NCBI GenBank assembly: GCA_951394405.1
Contig: OX596336.1
Coordinates: 1,736,001-1,800,000 of the forward strand
Reading direction: 5' to 3'
From: Coprinellus micaceus
Taxonomy: Eukaryota > Basidiomycota > Agaricomycetes > Agaricales > Psathyrellaceae
Length of the DNA: 64,000 nucleotides
Shown: piece after piece, positions 23,880 through 35,009 of the stretch
How the letters are laid out: each line of letters starts with the position of its first letter
How positions within the stretch are numbered: position 1 is the first letter of the stretch
The notes under the pieces: model-generated
Told to the model about the DNA's origin: nothing
What the model saw: the letters and a program-made list of their open reading frames with translations, nothing else
The model's database searches: none
Made by a program: the position numbers and the translations under genes

Positions 23880-25967
23880 ATGTCTGCAGCGGAGTCCTCT
23901 TCAGTGCCCGCTCAACATCCAGCATCATCTCGTGTTCCAGAGTCCTCAGCACCTACAGAGACAACAGCCCCGAAGTCAGTGCCTGATGCCAGTGAGGGGA
24001 CCAGGGTGCCTGAGAGCTCACCCAACCCCGATCCACCGTCTCAAATCGCAATGGCCATCGTGCAGCTGTTAAATGCAGAGAATGCGACCGCTACCAGTGG
24101 GTCGGCAATGCCAGCAACACCGAGCCCCGCCCAAACTATAGGATCTCCGGCTCAGCAGCCGTGGGTTGTTAATGGACCACCAATAGTATTGGAAATACCT
24201 CCCGCCCAACCACAACCGCAGACGCAGACGCAGGATAGTTGGTTGAAGAGTCTTTTGTCGGCGCTTGGCGTGGGGCCGCACGCCACCCCGGCTAGGAAGA
24301 GCAAGATGTCTTTGGTTTGGAATCTTTGCTGGGGGTTCTCCCAAGTACGTCTTCAGAAAGCTCGTCGTCGTTGCCCCACTGATAGGAGCTTTGGCCCCTA
24401 GGTGGTCATCGTATCGACATTGGCAGCTCTATCCAACACGATTTGGAAGAATCCATTCGATGCCACTCACACCGAAACGGAGTGGGAAGCTTGCGATCGT
24501 CCTCTGGGTGTATGGGCGATCATCTGGATTGTTCGTGTCGTGCTCGCATCCGGTCTTGCGTATTGGGACTATGTACGGATAAAGAAGGCGTGCGTTCATT
24601 TGCCTTTGCATGCTGTCTGTTATCCTTATCCTCACGATACCCCTAGTCGCGAATCGCAGCCAAATGCCGTCCTCCAGTCCAATCGTCAATCAGCTGGAGC
24701 CACGCCCCTCCCTTCGGCTGTACCTCTTGCCAACAACACTGACGTTGAGGGCGGGCCAGCGCCCACAGAACCGCCGCCGCCTCTCGTCCTCCCTTATTCT
24801 CATTTGTATTCAAGGTAAGGCTGTTCAATTACCTCCATGACGTCTGTCGCCAACGCTGACCACCGAATTAATCTCCCAGACTCACCCTCCTTTCGTCCCT
24901 TCTCACTCTCAGCTGGTTCTTGATAGCGCACATATTGGAATACACTTCTCTGAATACCTGCAGGCGTACCTCGCCGCACCTATGGTGGCTCATCTTTGGA
25001 ATCCTCGGCATCATGTACATCATGGTGCTCGAAGTCCTGCTCCTAGGCTTCATCATCTTGGTCCTCGCGCCCATCCTTTTCGTACGTTTCTCTTCAGTTC
25101 TCGATGCGAGCAATACTCTCATCCACTATGTCACAGGTTTTCTGGAACCTCTTCCTCTTCTGCATCGGCCGGCACCCAGCTCAGAACCCCGGCATAATCA
25201 AACCAGATATCGGCAAATTATCCAAGTCGCTGGTAGAGCGCATACCCCTAGTTATGTATATCCCACCTCCTCCAAGCAAGAGCAAGGGGGAAGTGGATAA
25301 TAGCAACCCACCACCTGCAGCCAACGACCAGCAGCATGAATACCCACCAGTACCACCACCAGCCTTGACCTCGCCAACGATTGCAGCATCACCCCCGCCC
25401 AAGAAACCAAGCAGCCGCTTCAGGTTCTTCAAACGCAAGATACCTTCCAAAGAAGAGAAAGATAATTCGGCTAGCGGAGCCGCCCTGCCGAGCGCAAGCG
25501 AGGTACAAGAGACTTGGGAAGGGGGCTTCGAGAAGAGTGACTATCCCTTCGTCGTCCTGGAAGGCAACCGTGCAGCCTGCGCAATCTGCCTCATGGACTT
25601 TGAGGAACCCAGACGTAAATCTGAGAATCACTCGAGCCCTGTAGCTGCGCTCACCTTACCTGCATCATCGACCACTGGAGAAGCGAGCACGAGCTCGAGT
25701 CCGACGAGGAGTGATGTAGTAGAGGCGGAGAGAGAACTCAAATTGACAGATGCAGGCGAGGGCGCTCAGCCTCTTCGATTACTCGCATGTGGCCATGTCT
25801 TTCATGTGAGTTCATCTAACTTTGAGCGACGACCGAATAACACTAAACCCCCGTCCTAGCAAACTTGTCTAGACCCATGGCTAACTGATGTCTCCGGGCG
25901 ATGTCCTGTTTGCCAAAGAGCTGTAGACCCCAAAGAGTTGAAGAAAAGGAAGAAGGGGCCTTGGTGA
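23880..25967 (+). CDS. Multi-pass membrane RING-H2 protein (putative E3 ubiquitin ligase)
   Basis: It starts MSAAESSSVPAQHPASS with a Ser/Pro-rich N-terminus of about 120 residues. At least four hydrophobic segments follow: near VVIVSTLAALSN, LGVWAIIWIVRVVLASGLAY, LLSSLLTLSWFLIAHILEY and LWWLIFGILGIMYIMVLEV. A Pro-rich cytosolic linker comes next. The C-terminal RING-H2 starts at CAIC, about 25575, continues with CGHVFH split by an intron after position 25805, and ends TCLDPWLTDVSGRCPVC. The eight ligands fit C-x2-C...C-x-H-x2-H-x2-C...C-x2-C. About 66 residues of Ser/Thr-rich sequence lie between ligands 2 and 3, longer than usual. The architecture (membrane helices, then RING) is that of membrane-bound ubiquitin ligases. 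Substrate unknown. Confidence 0.8.
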
Positions 25968-26248
25968 TTTGTATGCTATGCTACCGGTTACGTTGTTCGC
26001 TATCCCTGCTTTACCATAGGCCTTCATCGCATGTAATATATTTTCGAATGGACAATGCTCACAACCGTTTTGCCATATCAGAGTTTTTCATTGGTGGTAG
26101 TGGGACATAGGGCGTCATAATGGCGTAGACATACATGGGCGATGGATGGCTCCCCGTCGGGCTCGACGCTGGGCTCAAGGTAGTGTATGCTTCAAGAAGA
26201 ACAGCATGATCGTATTGCATGGACACAGAAAAAGGACAAGATGGTCTT

Positions 26249-27117
26249 TTAAGCGTGAGCGTGCTTCTTCTTGTCGGACTTGAGCTTCCTGAGGTAGAAC
26301 TATGTATTTCGTCAGACAGTGGAACGGATGGATACGAGGAAGCGAGCTCACCTCAAGCTCCTTGCCCTCAAGGATGTAGCCATCAGCACGACCGGACTGG
26401 CCAGGTCGGCTGGAGAGGGAGGCGTAGAGACGACCGGCGGCGAACTGAGACCCGAGAGCCTCGTCGATCTTGGCATCCTTCTTCTTCTCATCCAAGCTGC
26501 GCTGGGCGTGGTTGGAGAGCTTCTTCTCCTCAGTGGCCTCGATAGTGGACTTGCCCTTTTTGGTGACGGGTTGGGCGTACTGATATAGAAGATGCGATTA
26601 GATGGGGCGGCGGGGGATGGATAATGTAATGTGATTTGCGTACGTGAGCCTCATACCACTGCCTGAAAGGGGTAGCATCGATCTGGAGGATGCAGCCCTT
26701 GACGAGAGTGTTGGTTCGGACGAGTTCGTTGTTGGAGGCGTTGTAAACCTGGATTCCTGGGCTCAGACCGGAGAACAAGACTTTGCCTGGAAAAGGGACA
26801 TACGACACCGATCAACCTCGTCTTGCGGGTGATGTTCTCAGAGCCCCATGCGAAGTTTCCGGTATCGAGACGGAGGGCACGGTGCTTGAGGTTGCCGCCA
26901 CGGACACGGACGGTGTGGACACGCTTGGGACCGAGCTTGGTGGAAGCGGCCTGGCGACCGAGCTCGAACTTTCGCTTCTTGCGGTAGTGGGCGCGTTGCG
27001 CACCAGTCTCCGAGCGCTTGTGCCGTGAGGAGCGAGAGATACCTGACAACGGCGACACTAATGAGCACGACGGCGGCGACGACGGCGACGACGACGAGCA
27101 GGGGCATACTCACCCAT
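26249..27117 (-). CDS. RPS8: 40S ribosomal protein S8 (eS8)
   Basis: Small-subunit ribosomal protein. It starts [19 protein letters not shown], with [19 protein letters not shown], the conserved [14 protein letters not shown] and [19 protein letters not shown] at the end (TTA of the stop at 26249-26251). The coding first exon is only ATGG (27114-27117), followed by intron 27043-27113 and an exon ending at 27042. Further introns lie after LIGV and after GKELE. A very short first coding exon and an intron-rich 5' end are common in ribosomal protein genes. The start codon is fixed by the splice. No later Met gives the conserved N-terminus. Confidence 0.95.
27067..27097. repeat. GAC/GGC trinucleotide tract in eS8 intron 1
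   Basis: Imperfect GAC/GGC triplet microsatellite of about ten units inside the first intron of the eS8 gene. Confidence 0.75.
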
Positions 27118-27983
27118 GTCGGACGGTCTTGACGGGAGGGAGGACTTGCGGACGATCCACAGAAGGCGTCCTCAACCGCCAAAGCCATCCAAACACTCGG
27201 CATCCTTGCCGGTAAGCCACACTTTCCTTTTCTGGAAATATTCGGCTGTACAGCACCCAGCGGAAGGTTCGGGCTCCGAAACTCCGCACATCACGTGTCA
27301 CTCTCCCTTCCCGAACCACCATGGACCGTGGACGCCCATACTGCGAGCTGCAGTTCTCGTGTCCCAAGTTTTCCGCTGGAACTCGGGAGCTGCGCCCACT
27401 TGGTCGCTCTGTGGGCGACCCCTTCAGTCCACATCTGCTTCGATTCAAGAAGATTACTCACCTGAAAGCCAGAATGATGCATACCACCCTCCAACTGTCC
27501 GATTGTTACCAGGTTGACCTCATCCCCGGTATCAGGACGATCATTCAATTCTACCATCCTGTGGGCGCTTGTTGGAATCAATTAGAAGGACCTATTGTAT
27601 CTTCACGCATTCGGTATTCAGGAGTGCAGAGCATATAGAGGTACGGCCATTCATTAACCTTCACAATGCTTCTCGATTGATCCTTACCCACTTCGCCACG
27701 TTTTCCAGCCACGCGCAGAACGGTGGCGTATTCTCCGATTTTAATGGCCGTTAGCCTGCGTCAGTAGATGCCGTAAAGCCTATGGGACCGGACCCGCTCT
27801 CTGTGTGTCCTCAGTCCTGTGGTGTCATCATGCTTATTCGAGGATGTTGAACTGGCAGGACGCGAGCCCATAGCGGTTGGTCCATAGCCGACATGTTCTC
27901 TCGGAGGATGTATGCCTCGCTTTAAATAGGTTCGGGTCCCGTCCTCGAAGTCCTTCCCTCGTCTGCTGCACTCAGAAGCGCCC
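27118..27983. other. Divergent intergenic region (eS8 / SNG1-family copy 1)
   Basis: Short frames only. A TCACGTG element (CACGTG at 27292-27297) lies about 175 bp upstream of the eS8 start. The remainder should hold the eS8 promoter and the promoter of the first SNG1-family gene. Confidence 0.45.
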
Positions 27984-29865
27984 ATGTCAAGCTCGAGGCC
28001 CTCGTCCATCCGCGGAGGAAAGGAGGCCAAGGAGGACCACCTCGATGTCAAGAACACCCCCGCATCTCATGGAAGGCTGTCTTTCTACGACAAGACGCCA
28101 GCTGGGAATGCAGCGCGCGGGGTCTACCTCAAGACCGTCATTGGAGGAACGTTCATGATGATTATCTTGATATTTACTATCTTGGCCATCTACTGGGCAG
28201 CGCTCTACAGAACACCAGTTCGCAACCTGAAAGGTTGGGTCGTGGTATGCCTCCTATCATACAAGAGCCTCCCCATGTTCTAACACCCTGTCATGACTCG
28301 CAGGACTTCGATGGAGGTGTCGTGGGACAGACAATTTCCCAAGCTCTAGCCTCGAACCAAGGCCCCGGCAAAATAACTTGGGAAGTCCTTCCAGCCTCAG
28401 GGTTCCCGGAAGGGCCGGAGCAGCTTGCACAGGCCATTCGCCACGAGGACGCCTGGACAGCGGTATCAAGTAGGTTTCGGATGAGCGTGTCGAAATGCGA
28501 ACCCAGCTGACCTTGTCCTTTCCCAGTTAACCCCGGAGCCAGCGATCGCCTCACGGCTGCACTTTTAGCTCCGAATCCAGCGTACGATGGCGCACAAGCT
28601 ATCACGGGATATGGGGTGGAGGCACGCAACGAAAACGCTTTGTGAGTATAGTCTTCGTGGAAAGAAGGAACGGGACGATGACACCGCACCCAGTCGAGTT
28701 CTCATTCGCCCATCTCTTCAAGGAGCACTCGACATCATCTCAAGGACGTTTGCCCAGGAAACCGCGAAGAGAGTTGCGAATTCATCGGCCCTCCCTTCCA
28801 TCATGGTGACGGCGCCTCAAACGATCGTGGCGCCCATTTACTACACCATCAACAATCTGATCCCATTCGACCAGCCTGTTGCGACTGCGGCTACTTTCGT
28901 CGGAATGCTCCTCCAGCTGATTTTGGGCTTCTTCGTGGTCATGATTGCATTCAGTGCACGGGAGGCGTCTGGGTACGACAAGACTCTCTCGGTCAGGGCA
29001 CTGATTGTTTTGCGCCTCGCAACATGCTTCATTGCCTACTTCATTCTCTCGGTTCGTTCCTATATTCCCAATGGGAAGCAAAAGGCTGATGAACGGCCCA
29101 CCCTAGTTGTGCTTCGCGCTCTTGAACTTGGCGTTCAAGATCGACGTTAGCAGGAAGTGAGTGCTTGGATTTTTTCTAGACGCTATGCCGATCCACTAAC
29201 CTTGGGAATGCAGATTCGGACATGGCGGTGGATTCATGGCCCTGTGGATGGTCAACTACATCGGGATGCTTGCGGTGTACGATCTAATTTTACCCAAACC
29301 CCACATCTTCTCATCTAACAGCGGTGTGATGCAGCGTCCTAGCACTTGAGTCCCTGATCACCCTCCTCACTCCGAAAGGTATGCCCTTCTTCATGCTTCT
29401 GTGGATCATTTGTAAGTGAGCTTTCCGTCACTTTACCGGCAAGCCTAACGACAGCCTGTCCATCCTCAGCCAATCTCGCAGTATCCATCTTCCCACTCGA
29501 GCTACTACCAGCGGTCTTCCGATACGGCTACGCCGCACCTTTCTACAACCTGTCAAAGGCAATCCGAGTCATCGTTTTTGGAACCCGGAATCGAAGTGCG
29601 TCCGTTTGTTACACCTTCCCCGCAGTAATTCCTAACGATTTCATACTTTGACCGAATAGTCGGTATGTCTGTGGGCATCCTCTTTGCCTGGATAGCGATA
29701 TCCTGCATTTCGCTCTCTCTTATCCAGTGGTTCGTTCGACGGAAGGACGACACACCAACGCCTCTATCCAGCGACAGCTCAAGCGAGGAGAGTGTAGCTG
29801 CGACGGCTCAGGAGAGAATGAAGGGAGGCGAGACTGTTGACAGAAACCTAGTGGGTGGGGCATAA
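27984..29865 (+). CDS. SNG1/DUF3533 family membrane protein, tandem copy 1
   Basis: Fungal membrane protein of the family that includes yeast Sng1 (resistance to nitrosoguanidine), related to ABC-2-type permease folds. It starts MSSSRPSSIRGG. A first membrane helix at IGGTFMMIILIFTILAIYW is followed by TPVRNLKGWVV and, after an intron, DFDGGVVGQTISQAL. An extracytosolic domain follows (ITGYGVEARNENAL and PQTIVAPIYYTINNLIPFDQ). Five or so C-terminal helices come next, including VGMLLQLILGFFVVMIAF and FMALWMVNYIGMLAV. The tail is SLSLIQWFVRRKDD. Intron positions after GWVV, after the AVS segment and after NENAL are shared with the two downstream copies, showing descent by duplication. Confidence 0.85.
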
Positions 29866-31015
29866 GCTTGTCCGCTGCAGCAGCCCGCCTCTTCACTTCT
29901 CCTGCGAAGGATTTGGCGCGCTATATTCCCACTCACCCATACCCCAGCTCATTATACCAAATTTTCCCTGGCGTCTCCTCACTTTTCCACTGAACTGATG
30001 TCACTTAGCACCCCACTCATGCCATTGTCTGCGGTTCCCGATCACCACACTGAAATATGAGCACGATGTTCAACCTCGCGTTCCTCTTCTGTTCTTTGCC
30101 ATGTCTAATCACGGCTGGTCGCCTCACCGCCGTTTCCACTCGTTTCAGCCTTGAGCTACGTCATTCTCGCTAAGCGTGGGCGCCTATCAAAATACAGGCT
30201 GCTTCGACAATTCCGACTGAAATGGGCACGAAGAAACCAAATGGAAACAACCAGAGATCCCGCACGCGATAGAAATTGTACGTGATTGAGGTACCGAGGC
30301 ACGTTCCGGTCACAGACTGTCGGACTTGGCGCAACCTTGGCATGCTCTCGACATCATTGAACCTTTCATAGCCGATGCTGGTGTTGCCCGGGACGTTCCT
30401 CGCCCCCAAAGGGACGACTGACAAGGGCGGATGCAAGTCCGTACGTAGCTACCCTCTCCCTACCTTCCTCGGTGAACGGTTCACTGACTATCCGTGCACA
30501 GCGGTGCGTGACGAACGATAGTTGCCACCAAATCTGACCTGACCCCGAATTCAATGAAAAACCGCGACTCAGACCTTGGCTCCTCATAGGACCGCAAACG
30601 ACAACTTCTCGACCGCTGCGAACAATGCGGGCTCATATCTTTTTAGCAACTCGATGTCTTATGGCCATCAGGCTTTATTGGGTATATGAACAGCTTTGAG
30701 CCCCGACAGGTTCATGACCTCGGATGCAGCGTAACCGAAAGGGAGGTTCAACTCCCCCTAGGTGCCCCGGTGCGAATACAGCGTGCGGACTTTTGTATTG
30801 AATCGACTGTTTTCTCTTAGCCATGTCGGTGGGGGTCTCCTGCGCCAAGGGGCACGCGTCCCTGTCAAGGTATCTGCGTTCGGATCGCCTGTAACCGAAA
30901 GTCTTTCATATACGGGCGATGTTATGACTTGGTGCTGGGTCGAGGTCCAGTCAGCTTTCCCTCCTTCCAAAATCAAGACAGCCCTGCAGCTCAAGCTACT
31001 TCATTCTCTTACACC
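29866..31015. other. Intergenic region between SNG1-family copies 1 and 2
   Basis: About 1.15 kb with no supported gene. A weak minus-strand frame at 30170-30436 has a hydrophobic end but no recognisable features. Confidence 0.4.
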
Positions 31016-32976
31016 ATGTCGGCATCTAGACGCTCGTCTGCTCCTCTCGTTCGACCAGCAAGCGAAACACCGATTTCCAACGACGCTCCCCAACGGATCG
31101 CCCCTAACGCTCGCACGTTCTTCGAAAAATCACCCTCCGCTAGCGTGGCGCGCGCTATATACCTAAAGACATACCTCGGTGGGACGTTCATGATGGTCAT
31201 CATGCTGTTCACCATATTTCCAATCTACTGGGGCGCACTATACAAAACACCAGTTCGGAATTTGAAAGGATGGGTCGTGGTATGCATCCTCAGCCTGCAA
31301 CCTGCGCCCTCTTGATCGACGTCTGATCTCGTATTGCATCTGCAGGACTTTGATGGGGATTTCGTCGGGCAGGCTGTTTCCCAGGCGCTTGCGGAGAATC
31401 CAGGTCTAGGTAGGATAACATGGGAGATTCTTCCTCCCTCACGGTTTCCTGGTGGGCCAGAGGAGCTCGCAGCGGCCATCCGGCACGAGGATGCTTGGGC
31501 AGCGGTTTCCAGTGGGTTTATCATTTGGCATACGACTTGGTGAGCTGACCGAGACTTCCACATTGTTTGCAGTAAACCCCGGCTCGAGCGACCGGCTAAC
31601 TGCCGCACTCGTTTCCCCCGACTCTTCGTACGATGGTACACGAGCCATTACTGGGTGCGGGGTGGAAGCACGGAACGAGAACGCATTGTGAGTTGTACGG
31701 ACAGCGTTTCTGCACCGCGCGTTTAATTCACGCGTCCGTAAGCCGCAACCTCATTCGCCCATCGCTCCAGAGCAACCTCGAGGCCATCACGAAACGACTC
31801 TCCCAGCAAGTCGCCCAAAGCGCCGCTGACTCGCCCTCACTCTCGTCCATCCTCGCGGCATCACCTCAGACGATTGTATACCCCGTCTCGTACTCCATCA
31901 ACAACCTCATCCCGTTCGACCAGCCAGTCGCGACCGCCGCCACTTTTGCTGGGATGCTCTACCAGCTAATTCTCGGTTTCTTCGTCGTGATGATCTCGTT
32001 CGGCGCACGGGAGGCGTCTGGGCTGAATAGAACATTGAGTACGAAGGGGCTGATCATCTTACGGCTCTGTTCATCGTTTTTTGCGTACTTCATCATTTCG
32101 GTGAGCCATTTCCTGCCGCCCTGGTTATCTCGTAAATTGAAATAGGCGGGTGCCTCGGTGAACAGCTGTTCTACTGCCTCATGAATTTGGCATTCCAGAT
32201 CGATGTGGACAGGAAGTGATGCAACCCTTCATTTCATATTCATCGGGCTAGTTGGGCTAACGAGAGCTACCCTTAGATTCGGACATGCGGGCTTTATCGT
32301 TTTCTGGATGGTCAACTACATCGGAATGCTGGCAATGTACGCGCCTCTTTCCTCATCATGTTTTGCCTGATTTGCTCAGAGCTTTATTCAGGGCGCTGGC
32401 ACTTGAGTCACTTATCACTCTCCTCACTCCCCGGGGGATGCCATTCGTCATGCTCACTTGGATCATCAGTATGTTCACAACTTATTGACGTTTTGCTGCG
32501 TGTTATCTGATATTGATTTGCTGCTACAGCGAACCTCGCGGTCATCCTCTTCCCCATCGACGCCCTCCCATCGATCTACCGCTACGGCTACGCAGCCCCT
32601 TCCTTCAACCTCTCGCGCGCACTCAGGTCTATAATTTTTGGGACTCGTAATCGAGGTACGTTCAGCCCGGTCAGCAATAATTCGAGGGCGTAGTTCCATT
32701 TACTAAGGAGGCTATCAACGCTCGACAGTGGGCCAATCGGTTGGGATTCTATTCGCCTGGATTTTCCTTTCGTGTATAACACTCTCCCTCATCCAATGGT
32801 TCGTACGCCGCAAGCAAGCACCATCCCCTGGGCCGACCGGTGGCTCTCCGACTGAAAATGGAAATGGACACCGACGCCATCCGTCTGCATCAACGGAGAA
32901 GAGCGTGGATGTGATGATAGGTGGCAGAGATAGCCAGAACGGGGAGGCTATCAATAAGAACCTTTCTGCTGTGTAG
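31016..32976 (+). CDS. SNG1/DUF3533 family membrane protein, tandem copy 2
   Basis: Paralogue of copies 1 and 3 with the same domain order. It starts MSASRRSSAPLVRPASE; helix 1 is GGTFMMVIMLFTIFPIYWG. KTPVRNLKGWVV is followed, after an intron, by DFDGDFVGQAVSQAL. The domain with AITGCGVEARNENAL and PQTIVYPVSYSINNLIPFDQ is followed by the C-terminal helix cluster (AGMLYQLILGFFVVMISFG, FIVFWMVNYIGMLAM, ESLITLLTPRGMPFVMLTW). It ends near SLIQWFVRRKQAP with a polar tail, TAG at 32974-32976. All exons remain open, so it looks intact. The variable parts are the first 45 residues and the C-terminal tail. Confidence 0.85.
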
Positions 32977-33776
32977 ATTGAGGAATTAATAGTACTTCTC
33001 GTGGCAAATGCCTCTACGTTCACCCTACCTCATGCCCCCTCGCACTTTATAGACACTGATTAGTCGCAGCGACATATTTGACGAAACAATGATACGGATC
33101 CGAAGCCCATCGTTAGGGGATGCCATTTTCGGGGTCTGCGCAGCCCGAAACCGAAAAACGTGGACACCGTCTACAATTCCCTGGACACGGGCGCTGAGCC
33201 GCAGCCTGAGTTGAGCGAGAGCCCAGTGCAATCACGCGACTGCGTGTTGTTTGATAGTATTAGTTTTGTCTGCGACACGCGTCAACCATAGGACCGAAGG
33301 GGTCATTTACTGCTAGATACTTGCCCTGTCCTCGCTCTCCTACATAGCAGAGGATCACCTTTGTTTCTGGGCGGTCGTGGCATGGGCGCCTATCAGTTGT
33401 ATGATCTTCCGCTTGGCCCTTGGCTTACATAAACACCAAACGGCTTTCTCCGAGGAAACCTGGCGACTGCGCTAATCAATCCCTTCTCTTCCTTTTGACG
33501 TTCAAAGACCTTCAGGACCATAGGATCCACGTACAATGACGTGCCGCCCCCAGAACTCGGCCTTCATTAATGCTTTGCTCATTCGCTCACTTAGTCTTAG
33601 TCTTATTACCCGGACGTGGTCCAATTACTGAACGCCGGGGTCTGGAAGTATATACTACAGAGCAAGTAACTATAGTGTTCCCTTCCAGCTCCTTCCCTTA
33701 CAATACCTGGTAGAACAGACGCACGTGTTTCAGGCCGTACACCAAGCATTCTCAGGGAGGAGTAGATGTGGTTCTT
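32977..33776. other. Intergenic region 3' of SNG1-family copy 2
   Basis: No host gene seen. A short TTAGTC repeat (33590-33607) and the 3' flank of the retroelement fragment lie here. Confidence 0.4.
33590..33607 (-). repeat. Short TAAGAC tandem repeat, candidate retroelement 3' tail
   Basis: On the minus strand it reads as about 2.5 units of TAAGAC. It lies 170 nt beyond the stop codon of the non-LTR fragment, where such elements often end in a short tandem repeat. The link is positional only. Confidence 0.25.
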
Positions 33777-34631
33777 TTACTCCTGAGGCCTGGCCTCCTC
33801 CAGGTGACCATATAACGGAACATACATGGGAGCATCGTCATATATGCTCAGGACCTGATGCGCAAACTTAGCCGTGACACGGGTCAGTTCCCTGCGGCTT
33901 ACAATCTCCTGTAAGCCGTCAATGAGATACCGAAACCTGTTAGGCTGGGGTGGGAGCGTCGAGTCTATCTCACGCATTGCCGACCAGTAGGCCGATCTCG
34001 CGTTGACGAGATCCTCGCTCGCCTCACACTCCAGGAGGGCATGTTCAGGTGATTCTGGCACATGGACACAAAATCTGCAGAGTCTTCCCTCTCGCGCAAG
34101 TATCAGCTTCCGACCGTCGTCATCATGCAGCCATTTCATTCTTTCGACCGCCAAAGTGTGACACCCCGTTAGGAGTCGCGTTAAGGCAGCCCGGTGTTTG
34201 AATGCTGGGACGTTGAGGTAGTGCCTGAACTTGAGAGGGATGATCTGAGGCTCTTTGCCTTTGACAGGTTCATACCGGTTCCGAAGTAGGTATAGACCGG
34301 ACTGGTTTTGAATCTCGCGCATGATATACGTTTCCAGAGATACCTGTAGCTCCTTGATAAGTCCATCCACTCTTTCAACTGTGAGTGCAGTGGGGTCATT
34401 CACATATACTGGACAGGGGAGATTCTGGAGGCCATGGAGTAGATCTCCAATCCAGGATGGATAGCCGTCCATTAGTAGAGCGATAGACTCCAAATACGCA
34501 CATCTGGCATAGCGGGAGGGGGGGAGAGCGACAAGATATTTTAGGAATTTCAGTGCAAGCTTCAGTGACCGGTACTCGAGGAATCGTCGACCAATGTGAC
34601 TTCTGACCCGGCGGGGCCCGCGTTCGGGCAT
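33777..34631 (-). mobile_element. 5'-truncated non-LTR retrotransposon ORF (C-terminal CCHC region)
   Basis: An uninterrupted 284-codon minus-strand frame with no introns, unlike its intron-rich neighbours. It carries a zinc-knuckle-like motif CRFCVHVPESPEHALLEC (C-x2-C-x8-H-x4-C). This is the motif found after the reverse transcriptase domain in L1/Tad-type non-LTR elements, preceded by FKHRAALTRLLTGCHTLAVE. The reverse transcriptase catalytic core (YADD type) and endonuclease are absent, so only the 3' end of the element is present, as expected of incomplete target-primed reverse transcription. Up to about 34860 there may be degraded upstream element sequence. It sits between SNG1-family copies 2 and 3. 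Confidence 0.65.
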
Positions 34632-35009
34632 CGGCCTTGAAGAACGAGGGAAGGCTAGAGATCTATCCGGTGCGCAGTGTTCGTGTCAAAGTCCAATTGT
34701 TGTTTTCGCTGTCCCATCTGAGCTTGACGAGGCACTTTCTGTACGCGCAACGGCCACGGCACGGAGAATGACTCGGAATAGTCCAGGAAGGGAGGTCTGG
34801 GTGGGAGTCCTCGAATCACGGTCCCTTTTGGCCCTGGTGCGCTGCATGCCATTCATAGCCTGATGACGCGAGGGCCCGTACATCAGCGGACTCTCGCATT
34901 CTACAATCGGTTGACATGTATCCGAATCCAGATCCACTTATATGCAGACCTGGGTACCGGGGATTCCTCCAGCTTCCCCCCCTTCGCTTCGTTCTCCACC
35001 CCTCCAGAT
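34632..35009. other. Region between the retroelement fragment and SNG1-family copy 3
   Basis: Possibly degraded retroelement sequence on the minus strand plus the promoter of copy 3. No clear coding frame. Confidence 0.35.

Noticed and set aside
27116..27638. Two overlapping plus-strand frames between eS8 and the first SNG1-family gene
   Set aside because: Neither shows family motifs, and both occupy the expected promoter of eS8.
30170..30436. 88-codon minus-strand frame with hydrophobic C-terminus
   Set aside because: Short, isolated between two SNG1-family genes and without a recognisable signature. The hydrophobic end alone is weak evidence.
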